Shown piece after piece: positions 19,184 to 28,205 of a stretch of 64,000 nt of DNA (position 1 is its first letter; each line of letters opens with the position of its first letter). A model generated the notes under the pieces. The model had not been told where the DNA came from. It saw nothing but the letters and a program-made list of their open reading frames with translations, and searched no databases. This stretch comes from Kangiella geojedonensis (GTDB lineage Bacteria; Pseudomonadota; Gammaproteobacteria; Enterobacterales; Kangiellaceae). Position numbers and translations under genes: made by a program. The stretch spans positions 1,178,001 through 1,242,000 of the forward strand of contig NZ_CP010975.1 of NCBI RefSeq assembly GCF_000981765.1. The letters run 5' to 3'.

Positions 19184-19423
19184 ATGAGTACTATCGAAGA
19201 ACGTGTAAAAGGTATCGTTGTTGAACAACTAGGTGTTAAAGAAGACGAAGTTACAGCTGAAGCTTCTTTTGTTGACGATCTAGGTGCTGATTCATTGGAT
19301 ACAGTTGAGTTGGTTATGGCTCTTGAAGAAGAGTTCGATACTGAAATCCCAGACGAAGAAGCTGAAAAGATCAACACTGTTCAAGCAGCTATTGATTACA
19401 TTAAGGCTAATGTTGACGCGTAA
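19184..19423 (+). CDS. acpP: Acyl carrier protein
   Basis: A 79-residue acidic carrier of growing acyl chains. The phosphopantetheine serine is Ser37 in [13 protein letters not shown] used the ATG at 19184 ([12 protein letters not shown]), which follows TGAGGAA and matches the family start. An upstream in-frame start near 19118 would add an unlikely extension. It lies between fabG and fabF as in E. coli and is followed by a terminator. Confidence 0.98.
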   Translation: MSTIEERVKGIVVEQLGVKEDEVTAEASFVDDLGADSLDTVELVMALEEEFDTEIPDEEAEKINTVQAAIDYIKANVDA

Positions 19424-19443
19424 GCCAACTCGTCTGCAAACTG

Positions 19444-19485
19444 TTCGTTATACTATCAAGACATCTTATTGTCATAGTTAACGAA
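19444..19485. repeat. Inverted repeat after acpP
   Basis: TTCGTTA-ACTAT (19444-19456) pairs with ATAGT-TAACGAA (19474-19485), with one bulged base and a 17-base loop. It lies just before the acpP terminator and may protect the abundant acpP mRNA from 3' decay. Confidence 0.55.
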
Positions 19486-19488
19486 TAC

Positions 19489-19525
19489 AATGGGTGAAAT
19501 ACGAAGGTATTTTGCCCATTTTTTT
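19489..19525 (+). terminator. acpP terminator
   Basis: AATGGG (19489-19494) pairs with CCCATT (19515-19520), and AAATAC (19497-19502) with GTATTT (19507-19512). The loop is GAAG and a run of seven Ts follows. It would separate monocistronic acpP from fabF. Confidence 0.85.
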
Positions 19526-19642
19526 AAGTAGGTTATTAGTCATCACATACCGTATGGGTTCGGTCGAGCTCAATAAGAAGCATTCGCCACATACCGATAT
19601 CTAGAGTCTAATAACCCAAGAAATTGATCGAGAGGTGTTTCC

Positions 19643-20881
19643 TTGAGTAAGCGTAGAGTTGTTGTTACTGGTCTTGGAATGTTAAGCCCGTTAGGTAATA
19701 ACATTAAAGATTCATGGGAAGGTATTCTAGCGGCTCGCAGTGGTGCAGGCCCTATTGAAGATTTCGATGTTAGCGACTTCAATACTAAGTTTGCCTGTTC
19801 CGTCAAAAATTTTGACTCTGAGCCAGCGGTTTCAAAGCGTGATGCACGTCGTATGGATAAGTTTATCCAGTACGGTATTGTTGCTGGAGCTCAGGCTTGG
19901 GAAGATTCTGGTCTAGAAGTTACTCCTGAAAACGAGCGTCGAATCGGTGCATGTGTTGGCGCAGGTATTGGTGGCTTGGAAACTATCGAGAAGAATACAC
20001 TACTTTGGGATAAGTCAGGCCCTCGTAAAATTTCACCATTTTTCGTGCCAGGCTCTATCATCAACATGATTTCTGGTCACTTGTCGATTAACTATGGCTT
20101 GAAAGGGCCTAACATTGCGATCGTCACGGCTTGTACGACAGGTGTTCATACCATTGGACATGCGGCTCGTATGATTGCTTACGGCGATGCTGATGCGATG
20201 CTAGCCGGCGGCGCTGAAAAAGCCAGCACTCCAACAGCATTAGGCGGTTTCGGTTCTGCAAAAGCATTATCGACGCGCAATGACAACCCTCACGCAGCGA
20301 GTCGTCCTTGGGACAAAGATCGTGATGGTTTTGTGATGGGTGATGGTGCTGGTGTGATGATGTTAGAAGAGTATGAGCACGCTAAAGCACGTGGCGCTAA
20401 AATTTACGCTGAGTTAACAGGCTTTGGCATGAGTGCTGATGCTTACCATATGACGTCTCCGGCGCCTGGTGGCGAAGGTGCTGCGTCAGCGATGGAAAAT
20501 GCATTGAACGATGCTCAATTGAATCCTTCTGATATTCAGTACATTAATGCTCACGGCACCTCGACGCCAGCTGGAGATATAGCTGAAACCGATGCTGTAA
20601 AATCTATATTTGGAGACCATGCTAAAAAGGTCATGGTGAGCTCAACAAAGTCGATGACTGGGCACTTACTTGGTGCCGCTGGTGCTGTGGAATCTATCTT
20701 CAGCGTGATGGCTTTGGTTGATCAGGTAGCCCCACCAACAGTCAATCTGGATAACCCAGGCGAGGGCTGTGATTTGGATTATGTCCCTCATACTGCCAGA
20801 CAGGCTGAGTTAAAGCATGTGCTGTGTAACTCTTTTGGTTTTGGTGGCACTAATGGCTCATTATTATTTAGTAAACTATAA
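19643..20881 (+). CDS. fabF: 3-oxoacyl-ACP synthase II (FabF)
   Basis: Elongating condensing enzyme, important for cis-vaccenate synthesis. The 412-residue protein has the catalytic Cys in [11 protein letters not shown] (about 163), His in [11 protein letters not shown] (about 304) and His in GHLLGAAGA (about 341). The start is TTG, with GAGAGGTG eight bases upstream and the normal [12 protein letters not shown] opening, so the unusual codon looks real. It ends before a strong terminator. Confidence 0.97.
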   Translation: MSKRRVVVTGLGMLSPLGNNIKDSWEGILAARSGAGPIEDFDVSDFNTKFACSVKNFDSEPAVSKRDARRMDKFIQYGIVAGAQAWEDSGLEVTPENERRIGACVGAGIGGLETIEKNTLLWDKSGPRKISPFFVPGSIINMISGHLSINYGLKGPNIAIVTACTTGVHTIGHAARMIAYGDADAMLAGGAEKASTPTALGGFGSAKALSTRNDNPHAASRPWDKDRDGFVMGDGAGVMMLEEYEHAKARGAKIYAELTGFGMSADAYHMTSPAPGGEGAASAMENALNDAQLNPSDIQYINAHGTSTPAGDIAETDAVKSIFGDHAKKVMVSSTKSMTGHLLGAAGAVESIFSVMALVDQVAPPTVNLDNPGEGCDLDYVPHTARQAELKHVLCNSFGFGGTNGSLLFSKL

Positions 20882-20900
20882 TTAGTTCGTTTGTTGTATC

Positions 20901-20932
20901 AAAGCCCTTGCCTCAACAGCAAGGGCTTTTTT
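20901..20932 (+). terminator. fabF terminator
   Basis: AAAGCCCTTGC (20901-20911), 7-base loop, GCAAGGGCTTT (20919-20929) and a T run. Confidence 0.92.
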
Positions 20933-20992
20933 CGTTGAATTATCAGTGAATTAGGATAACCTAAGGGGAGTTCTATTTTACCTAGGATAAAT

Positions 20993-21799
20993 GTGCATAT
21001 TGTTAACGGTATCTCCACAAAGACTATCAGTGCCGATGATCGTGGCTTAATGTATGGTGATGGCTTCTTTTCAACACTAAAAGTTCGTCATAACCAAGTT
21101 GAGCATTGGGCACTGCATGTGGACAGAATTCAGTTCAGTGCTGAAAAACTCCAGTTCCCAGTGGTTGATATATCCAAAATTGAGGAAGAGCTTGAGACGC
21201 TTATCGGTGCCCAGTCATCTACAAATGGCGTTATTCGTTTGACCATCACCAGAGGAAGCGGTCAGCGGGGCTATAAGCCATCTAACCTATCATCGCCTTC
21301 TACAATATTAAGCTGGAGTGAGACTTCAGAGGCTTTGCTCGCAGACTTGAGTCATGGTGTTGAGTTAGCGGTGTGCTCTGTTAATGAAAGCTCAAACCCG
21401 GCATTGGCTGGGGTTAAGCATTTAAATCGACTGCCTCAAGTTTTAGCCTCGAGTAAGATCCCAGATGACTGTTTTGATGGTATTATGCTGGCGGATCAAC
21501 ACATCATTGGTGGGAGTAAAACCAATATCTACTTTTACCGAGAGGGGGGGTGGCAGACGCCGAGTGTTACTCGCGCGGGGGTAGATGGAACCGTGCGGCG
21601 TTGGCTATTAGCTGCACAGAAAAATGTGAAAGAGGCGAGTTTAGGGCTGGAAATTTTGCACGATGCGCAATACTGTATGGTTTCTAATGCGCTTTACGGT
21701 ATGATTCCTGTTACTAAAATTTTGCAGCATCGGTATGATATATCTCCAGAGATTGCCAACTTTCAGCAGCAATACCGAGACAGCGCATTAACCGAATAA
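20993..21799 (+). CDS. pabC: 4-amino-4-deoxychorismate lyase (PabC)
   Basis: Releases pyruvate from aminodeoxychorismate to give p-aminobenzoate for folate. A 268-residue fold-type IV PLP enzyme with the YGDGFFSTLKV opening, the PLP Lys in GVKHLNRLPQV (about 142), and the GGSKTNIYF phosphate-binding turn. The start is GTG at 20993 with AGGATA upstream. An ATG two bases before it is in another frame. Its place between fabF and mltG is the conserved one. Confidence 0.93.
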   Translation: MHIVNGISTKTISADDRGLMYGDGFFSTLKVRHNQVEHWALHVDRIQFSAEKLQFPVVDISKIEEELETLIGAQSSTNGVIRLTITRGSGQRGYKPSNLSSPSTILSWSETSEALLADLSHGVELAVCSVNESSNPALAGVKHLNRLPQVLASSKIPDDCFDGIMLADQHIIGGSKTNIYFYREGGWQTPSVTRAGVDGTVRRWLLAAQKNVKEASLGLEILHDAQYCMVSNALYGMIPVTKILQHRYDISPEIANFQQQYRDSALTE

Positions 21800-21862
21800 C
21801 GCTTATAACTATTTCTAAAAACTTAATTATTACTAAAAACTTAACTATTACGAAAAACTTTA

Positions 21863-22864
21863 ATGAAAAAATTCTTTATCTTCATACTGATAGTATTAAT
21901 TGCATTTGCTGGAGTTACGGCTTATTTGTGGCAGGGTTTTCAAACCTTTGTCGAGAGGCCTTTAGGCTTAGAGCAAGAGCTCGAAGTTAAAAAAGGTGAA
22001 AGTGCTTTCGGTCTAGGGCAACAATGGTATGACCAAGGTCGAATCGAGAACTACTATTACTACCAAATTTTAATGCGCTTAAAACCTGAGCTACGAGATA
22101 TTCGAGCAGGGAACTATGCGGTCACACCTGACATGACTGCGATTGATGTACTGGAAAAGCTGGTCGCTGGCGATGTCATCACTTATCGGGTGACTCTAGT
22201 CGAAGGTGCGAATATCTATGAAGTTTTAGCTGCTCTTGCTAGTAACCAAGATTTAGTGCAGACGATTGATGACCAACAGGAGTTCGCTAAAATCTGGCAT
22301 CAGTTAAAGTTTACCGGCAAGGATTATCCTGAGGGTTTGTTCTTTGCTGATACCTACCAGTTCACAAAGGGCGATACGGACGTTGATATCCTTAAGCGTG
22401 CTCATAAACGTCTTAACGACGTGCTTGAGGAGGAATGGGCCAGCCGCGCACAAGGCTTGCCTTATGAACAAGCATATGAGGCTTTGATTATGGCATCCAT
22501 TATTGAGAAAGAAACAGCGGTGCCTAGTGAGCGAGCCCAGATTTCAGGCGTTTTTGTACGTCGTTTAGAACGCGGTATGCTACTACAAACAGACCCAACG
22601 ATCATTTACGGCCTGTTGCCTGAGTTTGATGGTAATATTCGTCGTAAAGACATTAGAAATCCACACGAGTGGAATACTTATGTTCACAAGGGCTTGCCGC
22701 CAACGCCTATTGCTATTGTTGGTCGCGACGCCATCCACGCAGCTTTGAATCCAGCCGATGGCGATACGTTATATTTTGTAGCCAAAGGTGATGGTAGTCA
22801 TCACTTTAGTAAAACACTAGCCGAGCACAATCGTGCTGTGCGCAAATATCAGTTAAAGCGGTAA
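21863..22864 (+). CDS. mltG: Endolytic murein transglycosylase MltG
   Basis: Cuts nascent glycan strands and may set their length. The 333-residue protein has one N-terminal membrane helix (about 4-24), a LysM-like subdomain, and the YceG catalytic domain with ASIIEKETAVPSER (catalytic Glu about 217) and LLQTDPTIIYGL. The tmk ATG follows after 4 bases, so the two are probably translated together. Confidence 0.95.
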   Translation: MKKFFIFILIVLIAFAGVTAYLWQGFQTFVERPLGLEQELEVKKGESAFGLGQQWYDQGRIENYYYYQILMRLKPELRDIRAGNYAVTPDMTAIDVLEKLVAGDVITYRVTLVEGANIYEVLAALASNQDLVQTIDDQQEFAKIWHQLKFTGKDYPEGLFFADTYQFTKGDTDVDILKRAHKRLNDVLEEEWASRAQGLPYEQAYEALIMASIIEKETAVPSERAQISGVFVRRLERGMLLQTDPTIIYGLLPEFDGNIRRKDIRNPHEWNTYVHKGLPPTPIAIVGRDAIHAALNPADGDTLYFVAKGDGSHHFSKTLAEHNRAVRKYQLKR

Positions 22865-22868
22865 TGTT

Positions 22869-23513
22869 ATGAGTTTACTTAAAGGTCGCTTCATTACCGT
22901 TGAGGGTACCGAGGGCGTTGGGAAATCAACCAATATGGCGTTCGTTAAACAATGGTTAGAGGCTAAGGGGCATGACGTTATCCATACCCGAGAGCCAGGA
23001 GGAACGCCTTTCGCAGAAGAAATTCGTGAGCTATTGCTGAGTAAGCGCGATGAAACTGTTAATGGCCAAACGGAGTTATTGCTCATGTTCGCTGCTCGTT
23101 GCCAACATGTTTATCAGAAAATACAGCCTGCATTAGCGCAAGGGACCTGGGTGTTATGCGACCGCTTTACGGACGCCAGCTACGCCTATCAAGGCGCTGG
23201 CCGTGGCTTAGGCTATGAGAAGTTGCGTGAGCTTGAACAATGGTCGTTACAAGGATTTAAACCCGATTTAACGCTGATGCTGGACTTGCCGATTGAAGTT
23301 GGACTTGAGCGTGCACGAAAGCGCGGGCCAGCAGATAGATTCGAAGAAGAAAAAATTGAGTTCTTCAATAAAGTTCGCCAAGGGTACTTGGATATTGCAG
23401 AGTCAGAGTCTGAGCGCATGAAAGTCATTAACGCTGAAGGTTCGATAGAAGACGTTCAGAAACAAATCGAACACACATTAGGAGTGTTCTATCAGCAGGT
23501 GGTTTCGGCATGA
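22869..23513 (+). CDS. tmk: Thymidylate kinase
   Basis: Phosphorylates dTMP to dTDP. The 214-residue protein has the P-loop EGTEGVGKST (about 12-19), the DR(F/Y) motif in VLCDRFTDASYAYQGAGRG, and the LID region RARKRGPADRFE. It overlaps holB by 4 bases (ATGA), indicating coupling. Confidence 0.97.
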   Translation: MSLLKGRFITVEGTEGVGKSTNMAFVKQWLEAKGHDVIHTREPGGTPFAEEIRELLLSKRDETVNGQTELLLMFAARCQHVYQKIQPALAQGTWVLCDRFTDASYAYQGAGRGLGYEKLRELEQWSLQGFKPDLTLMLDLPIEVGLERARKRGPADRFEEEKIEFFNKVRQGYLDIAESESERMKVINAEGSIEDVQKQIEHTLGVFYQQVVSA

Positions 23514-24532
23514 GTCTATTTGGCGACAATCAGCTCACGCCGTGGCAACAGGAACCATTTGAGCAGATTGCAAAACAGTACGCACAAGAGCAGTTACCGC
23601 ACTCTATTTTAATGCTGGGTGAAGAGGGCGTTGGTAGAGACGATTTCGCGGTGTTTGTGGCGCAGTGGATGCTGTGTGGCGCGAGTGAAAAGCAGGTTGG
23701 CGCTTGTGGCCAGTGTAAAAGTTGTCAGTTATTCAAAGCCGGTAGCCACCCTGACTATCATTATCTTGATGTAGAAGAGGGGAAAACCCAGATTTCAGTC
23801 GCTCAGGTGCGTGAACTGATTGAGCATATGCAGGAATCGTCGCATCAAGCTGGCTGGAAAGTTGCTAATATCACCAATGTTCATGCGTTGAATGCCAGCT
23901 CCTTTAATGCACTTTTGAAAACTCTTGAAGAACCGCAGCCCAATACATTGCTTATTTTACAAGCGGAACAATTACAAGGAGTTCCTGCGACGATTAAAAG
24001 TCGGGCCCAGTTGCGCAAGGTCGGCGTGACTGATAGCGCAATGACCCGGCAGTGGCTTGAACAACGTCATGATTTTATTAGCCGTGAAATGGAAACAGGC
24101 ATTCAGTTATTTCCGACGGCACCTTATAAGGTCGAGAGCTTTGTTGAAGAGGGCGAAGCTTTTAAAAGCGGCGAGTTTATTTATGACTACGCTGACATTG
24201 TCCAGGGCAAACAAACACCGATGGACATTGCGGAACGCTGGCAGAGTGAACTCGAGAACTGCGTTTTTTGGTGTCAGCTGATGTTTCATGACGTGCTATA
24301 TATACAGCAAGGTGCGGGAGAGGACGATGTCCAACTCAAAGCTCAGTTTGGCGCGACAGCACCCATTGCTGACGCTATTTCGCCGAAAGGTGTTATGCTA
24401 CTGTTAACGAAAATAATTGAATTGCAGCGGTTGATTAAGCTTAAAAGTCCAGCTAATCTAATGGCATCTTGGCAAAGTTTTTTAATTTACAGCTCGCAAA
24501 TTGCCATAAAATACAAAAACATAGCGAGCTAA
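23510..24532 (+). CDS. holB: DNA polymerase III delta-prime subunit (HolB)
   Basis: Part of the clamp-loader complex. The 340-residue AAA+-like protein has a zinc-binding set of cysteines (CGASEKQ...CGQCKSC, about 63-79), the HSILMLGEEGVGRDDFA degenerate P-loop, and the SFNALLKTLEEP sensor stretch with its arginine-finger region after it. A pilZ-type gene follows 35 bases later, as in many gammaproteobacteria. Confidence 0.95.
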   Translation: MSLFGDNQLTPWQQEPFEQIAKQYAQEQLPHSILMLGEEGVGRDDFAVFVAQWMLCGASEKQVGACGQCKSCQLFKAGSHPDYHYLDVEEGKTQISVAQVRELIEHMQESSHQAGWKVANITNVHALNASSFNALLKTLEEPQPNTLLILQAEQLQGVPATIKSRAQLRKVGVTDSAMTRQWLEQRHDFISREMETGIQLFPTAPYKVESFVEEGEAFKSGEFIYDYADIVQGKQTPMDIAERWQSELENCVFWCQLMFHDVLYIQQGAGEDDVQLKAQFGATAPIADAISPKGVMLLLTKIIELQRLIKLKSPANLMASWQSFLIYSSQIAIKYKNIAS

Positions 24533-24567
24533 CTTAAAGCTACATTACTTTTTTAAGGAATTCTTAG

Positions 24568-24918
24568 ATGAGAATTGAAAGAACCGGTCCGGGGATTTTA
24601 ACCATTCATGTAGAAGATAAAGAAGATCTCTACGCAGCATATATGCCGTTTGTGGTTAATGGCGGTCTTTTTATTCAAACCAATAAGCAGTATGACTTGG
24701 GTGATGAAGTTTTCATGTTGTTAGCTTTAGTGGACGAGCCTGAGAAGCTACCCATTGCCGGTAAAGTGGTGTGGGTAACTCCTATCGGTGCTCAGGGTAA
24801 CCGACGCGCTGGTATTGGTATTCAGTTTAGTGACCAAGATAAAGGGAAAGCTAAGAACACCATTGAAAACATTCTCGCTGGAAAGCTGGAGTCTGACAAA
24901 CCAACGCATACCATGTAA
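24568..24918 (+). CDS. PilZ-domain protein
   Basis: A 116-residue single-domain PilZ protein of the type-IV-pilus PilZ kind (MPFVVNGGLFIQT, VVWVTPIGAQGNRRAGIGIQF). The N-terminal RxxxR of c-di-GMP-binding PilZ domains is not evident, which fits the group that works through protein contacts with pilus ATPase regulators. AAGGAA precedes the ATG. It is located between holB and tatD as in Pseudomonas. Confidence 0.85.
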   Translation: MRIERTGPGILTIHVEDKEDLYAAYMPFVVNGGLFIQTNKQYDLGDEVFMLLALVDEPEKLPIAGKVVWVTPIGAQGNRRAGIGIQFSDQDKGKAKNTIENILAGKLESDKPTHTM

Positions 24919-25009
24919 CATCAGGCTTGAAGCCTCCTAGCCCATATAATTTTATGGGCTTCCATGTTACTCTACGCCGCTGAATAAATTGCTTTAATAC
25001 TCTTAATCT

Positions 25010-25795
25010 ATGCTGATCGATTCGCATTGCCATTTAGACCGCCTTGACTTAGAACCGTTTGATGGGAAGCTTGATAGTGCTTTAGCACACGCTCGCGAGC
25101 AGGGCGTTAAGCACATGCTGTGTGTTTGTATTACTTTGGACAAATTTAAAGACGTTCTTACAATCGCTGAGCAGAATGATGATATTTCTTGCTCAGTGGG
25201 CGTTCACCCCTTGTATGATGGTGTTAAAGATACTGATATTGATGCTTTGGTCGAGAGCTCGAAGCATGAAAAAGTAGTGGCGATTGGAGAGACCGGCTTG
25301 GATTATTTCTACAACAAAGAGCCGGGAAATCACCAGTTACAGCAAGAAAGCTTTCGCAAGCATATTCAAGCAGCAAACCAAGTGAACTTGCCTATCATCG
25401 TGCATACTCGAGATGCCCGCGAAGATACCATTCAAATCTTAAAAGAAGAAAATGCACAGAAGTGTGGCGGAGTTCTTCACTGCTTTACTGAAAGCTTAGA
25501 GATGGCTGAAGCGGCTATGGAGCTAGGTTTCTACATTTCCTTCTCGGGAATCGTGACGTTTAGAAATGCCGAAGAGTTACGCGAAGTCTGTCGTCGAGTA
25601 CCTTTGGAGCGTATTTTAATCGAGACGGACTCACCGTATTTAGCACCAGTACCGCACCGCGGAAAATCCAATCAGCCAGCGTTTGTTAAAGAGGTTGGGC
25701 AGTTTGTTGCGGATTTACATGGTTTAACGTATCAAGAACTGTGTGAGATTACGGCTAACAATTACCAACGACTATTCTCAAAATCGAATATTTAA
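25010..25795 (+). CDS. TatD-family metal-dependent DNase/hydrolase (YcfH type)
   Basis: A 261-residue TIM-barrel hydrolase. Metal ligands are visible in DSHCHLDRL (HxH, residues 6-8), GETGLDYFY (Glu about 92), VHTRDA (His), LHCFTES (His) and ETDSPYLAP (Asp about 206). Its position after holB-pilZ is the conserved one. Relatives remove nucleotides from DNA 3' ends or act on D-aminoacyl-tRNA. The exact substrate is not certain. Confidence 0.92.
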   Translation: MLIDSHCHLDRLDLEPFDGKLDSALAHAREQGVKHMLCVCITLDKFKDVLTIAEQNDDISCSVGVHPLYDGVKDTDIDALVESSKHEKVVAIGETGLDYFYNKEPGNHQLQQESFRKHIQAANQVNLPIIVHTRDAREDTIQILKEENAQKCGGVLHCFTESLEMAEAAMELGFYISFSGIVTFRNAEELREVCRRVPLERILIETDSPYLAPVPHRGKSNQPAFVKEVGQFVADLHGLTYQELCEITANNYQRLFSKSNI

Positions 25796-25837
25796 GCTTT
25801 GTCTGATTGCTTGTTCCAATAATGCACTCTTCATGAT

Positions 25838-25870
25838 GCCGCATGCGCTAGGTGCTATGCGGCGCATTTT
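25838..25870 (+). terminator. Terminator after the tatD-family gene
   Basis: GCCGCAT (25838-25844), 12-base loop, ATGCGGC (25857-25863), then GCATTTT. It ends the fab-tmk-holB-tatD block, one base before the protease promoter motif. Confidence 0.65.
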
Positions 25871-25885
25871 CTAGGGGTTTTCCCC
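25871..25885 (+). promoter_or_regulatory. Palindromic regulatory site, copy 1 (protease 1)
   Basis: CTAGGGG-TTTT-CCCC, 11 bases before a TTATAT -10-like hexamer and 66 bases before the protease ATG. The spacing would put the palindrome over the -35 position, as for response-regulator boxes that replace a -35. Confidence 0.65.
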
Positions 25886-25951
25886 AATATTATTCTTTAT
25901 ATGGTTTGTTCATAGTGGTTAGCGTTAAATAAATAACGATAGGACCAAACT

Positions 25952-28012
25952 ATGAAAACTAAATTTAAAATGCTTTCAGCTTGTGTATTAACAGCGTTAG
26001 CCGGGGGTGCTCAAGCAGACGCGATTATTGGCCCAGATCTACAAGAAATGTTGCCAAATTTGCTTGAAAGCAAGAAAGTAATTATCACGACTCATGATCG
26101 TAGTGACCTTGATTCTGTGATGCTACAAGTTAATGCTCCTTACTTGAGCATGCAGGCTTTGCCGATGGCAGGCGCTTCGCTTAATAAGTTGCAAATCATG
26201 AATCTGGCGAACGATGATCGTGTTAAAAGCATCTACTACAACAAACCACTTGAGTATTTCAATTACACTTCTGCAGAAGTCACTGGTGGCCACTATGTGC
26301 ACGACGTGGAAGGTGTTACTGGCCAAGGGGTTACAGTTGCAATCCTAGATTCGGGTGTTGATGGTACCCATCAAGACTTACCTATGGGCTCTAAAGTTAT
26401 CGAGAATGTTAAAATCTTAAGCGACTTAGACTTGCTCGGTGGTAGCAACTACTTTATTGAAGGTGTTCCAAACACAGATACAAGCTCTGGTCACGGTACT
26501 CACGTGGCAGGCACAGTAGCGGGTTCTGGTGCGGCATCTGCGATGGATGCACGTCGTGCGAATTACCATGACGGTATTGCTCCTAATGCTAATTTAGTGG
26601 GCTTGGGTGCTGGTGAAGGTATCGCAATGCTGCAAACAATCGGTGGTTTTGATTATGTTATTGCTAACCGTGAACGTCTAGGCATTGATATTGTGAATAA
26701 CAGCTGGGGTACTAGTGCTGGAGCTTTTGATCCAAACAACCCAGTGAACCAAGCATCATACGAAGCTTATAAGAAGGGTATTGTTGTAGCATTTGCGGCA
26801 GGTAACGATGGTCCGGGTGATGACACTGTTAACCCATACGCTATCGCTCCTTGGGTGATCAACGTTGGCGCAGGTAACCCTGATAAAGAATTAGTCGACT
26901 TCTCAAGCCGTGGTGTTGAAGGTGATACGTTCAAGCATGTTGATATTATTGCTCCAGGTAGCGGTATTATTTCAACCCGTGCTGCTAATACACCACTTCC
27001 TGCGCTTAGCCCTGTAATTGAGCCTGATTACCCAGATTACTACTTACACTATGCAGGTATGAGTGGTACGTCTATGGCGACGCCATTTATCGCTGGTGTT
27101 GCGGCATTATTACTTGAAGTGAACCCTGATTTATCGCCTGACCAGGTTGAAAGTATCATTCGTGACTCAGCTGATGAGATGCCTGGGTATAAGTTCCATG
27201 AAGTTGGTGATGGCTATGTTAATGTCAAAGCAGCAGTTGAGCTTGCGCGAAATACAGAAGGGAATCGCCGTGACTTCTTGAATGGTCAAACGGCTTGGTC
27301 TAGCCAAGGTTATTGGAGAGATGTCGATCAGTCGGACTCAAATATCGACTATACATCACGCTGGAAGCTTGTGAACTCAAGCGATAGCTTCGGTGGTTCT
27401 TACTTACAAACCAAGAAGCGTGGCTCTAAGGCGATGTTCGACTTCATGGGCGAAGGCATGCAACTTGTTTATCAAGCTAACGAGCAAGGTGGACGTGGCG
27501 AGCTTTTTGTTGACGGTCGCAGTTACGGTATTGTGGACTTTTATAGCCAGTCGCCAGAGACTCGTACATTTGCTGTACGCGATCTTTCAGCGCAAGATAT
27601 TCATTCAGTAGAGCTTCGACATGTTCAAGGTAAAATTAACCTTGATGCTTTAAAAGTTGACGGTCAGTTGATCGATAACGGTATGTCAGTGGTAACTGAA
27701 GAGTTTTATGTTGAAGGTACGATTGGTCCATCAGCTGAAAACGTTCAAACACAAGACTTCCGCTTCTATGCTGACGACTCAGTTGCTTTTATTGAGTCAG
27801 ATCTAAGCTGGGAAGGCGTTGCAGACCTTGACTATGAGCTTATTGACCCAAATGGTGAGTCGGTAGCTTCAAGCGCAACATTGGGCAACCCTGAAGTCAT
27901 TGGGTATTCGCCAAATGAGGCTGGTTATTACACGCTTCGTGTGAATGGCTACGCTAGTGTGTTGACGAACTATCGTATTAACACAACCTTATCTAAGTTG
28001 GTACAAAACTAG
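25952..28012 (+). CDS. Secreted S8 subtilisin-like protease 1
   Basis: A 686-residue exported serine protease. The signal peptide covers about 1-23 (ending AQA) and an I9-like prodomain about 35-110. The peptidase S8 domain has the catalytic Asp133 (LDSGVDGTH), His181 (SSGHGTHVAG) and Ser374 (SGTSMATP). After residue 430 comes a beta-rich region (about 440-570) that looks like a carbohydrate/lectin-like accessory domain, then a PPC-like C-terminal domain (about 590-683). Unlike proteases 2 and 3 it has no SLH-like repeats. A strong terminator follows. Likely role: extracellular protein digestion. Confidence 0.93.
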   Translation: MKTKFKMLSACVLTALAGGAQADAIIGPDLQEMLPNLLESKKVIITTHDRSDLDSVMLQVNAPYLSMQALPMAGASLNKLQIMNLANDDRVKSIYYNKPLEYFNYTSAEVTGGHYVHDVEGVTGQGVTVAILDSGVDGTHQDLPMGSKVIENVKILSDLDLLGGSNYFIEGVPNTDTSSGHGTHVAGTVAGSGAASAMDARRANYHDGIAPNANLVGLGAGEGIAMLQTIGGFDYVIANRERLGIDIVNNSWGTSAGAFDPNNPVNQASYEAYKKGIVVAFAAGNDGPGDDTVNPYAIAPWVINVGAGNPDKELVDFSSRGVEGDTFKHVDIIAPGSGIISTRAANTPLPALSPVIEPDYPDYYLHYAGMSGTSMATPFIAGVAALLLEVNPDLSPDQVESIIRDSADEMPGYKFHEVGDGYVNVKAAVELARNTEGNRRDFLNGQTAWSSQGYWRDVDQSDSNIDYTSRWKLVNSSDSFGGSYLQTKKRGSKAMFDFMGEGMQLVYQANEQGGRGELFVDGRSYGIVDFYSQSPETRTFAVRDLSAQDIHSVELRHVQGKINLDALKVDGQLIDNGMSVVTEEFYVEGTIGPSAENVQTQDFRFYADDSVAFIESDLSWEGVADLDYELIDPNGESVASSATLGNPEVIGYSPNEAGYYTLRVNGYASVLTNYRINTTLSKLVQN

Positions 28013-28032
28013 AATCCCTGCGGTAATCAATT

Positions 28033-28055
28033 AGGGCCTTCGGGCCCTTTTTTTT
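28033..28055 (+). terminator. Terminator after protease 1
   Basis: AGGGCC, a TTCG loop, GGCCCT, then eight Ts. Confidence 0.93.
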
Positions 28056-28105
28056 GTGATGTCAGTCACGGTTTGTTGGGTTTTGGGGCAAATGGTGCTG
28101 TTTGT

Positions 28106-28120
28106 CTAGGGGATATCCCT
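28106..28120 (+). promoter_or_regulatory. Palindromic regulatory site, copy 2 (protease 2)
   Basis: CTAGGGG-ATAT-CCCT, 11 bases before TATCTA and 85 bases before the protease 2 ATG. Same arrangement as copies 1 and 3. Confidence 0.62.
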
Positions 28121-28205
28121 CATTCCAAATGTATCTATTCTCAGGTCAAATAATAAATATTAATAACAACGATAACTATCGATAATCTAAGTGGAGCTAG
28201 ATACT

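Noticed and set aside
21543-21550. A run of Gs in pabC as a possible frameshift
   Set aside because: The pabC reading frame continues intact through it with conserved motifs on both sides.
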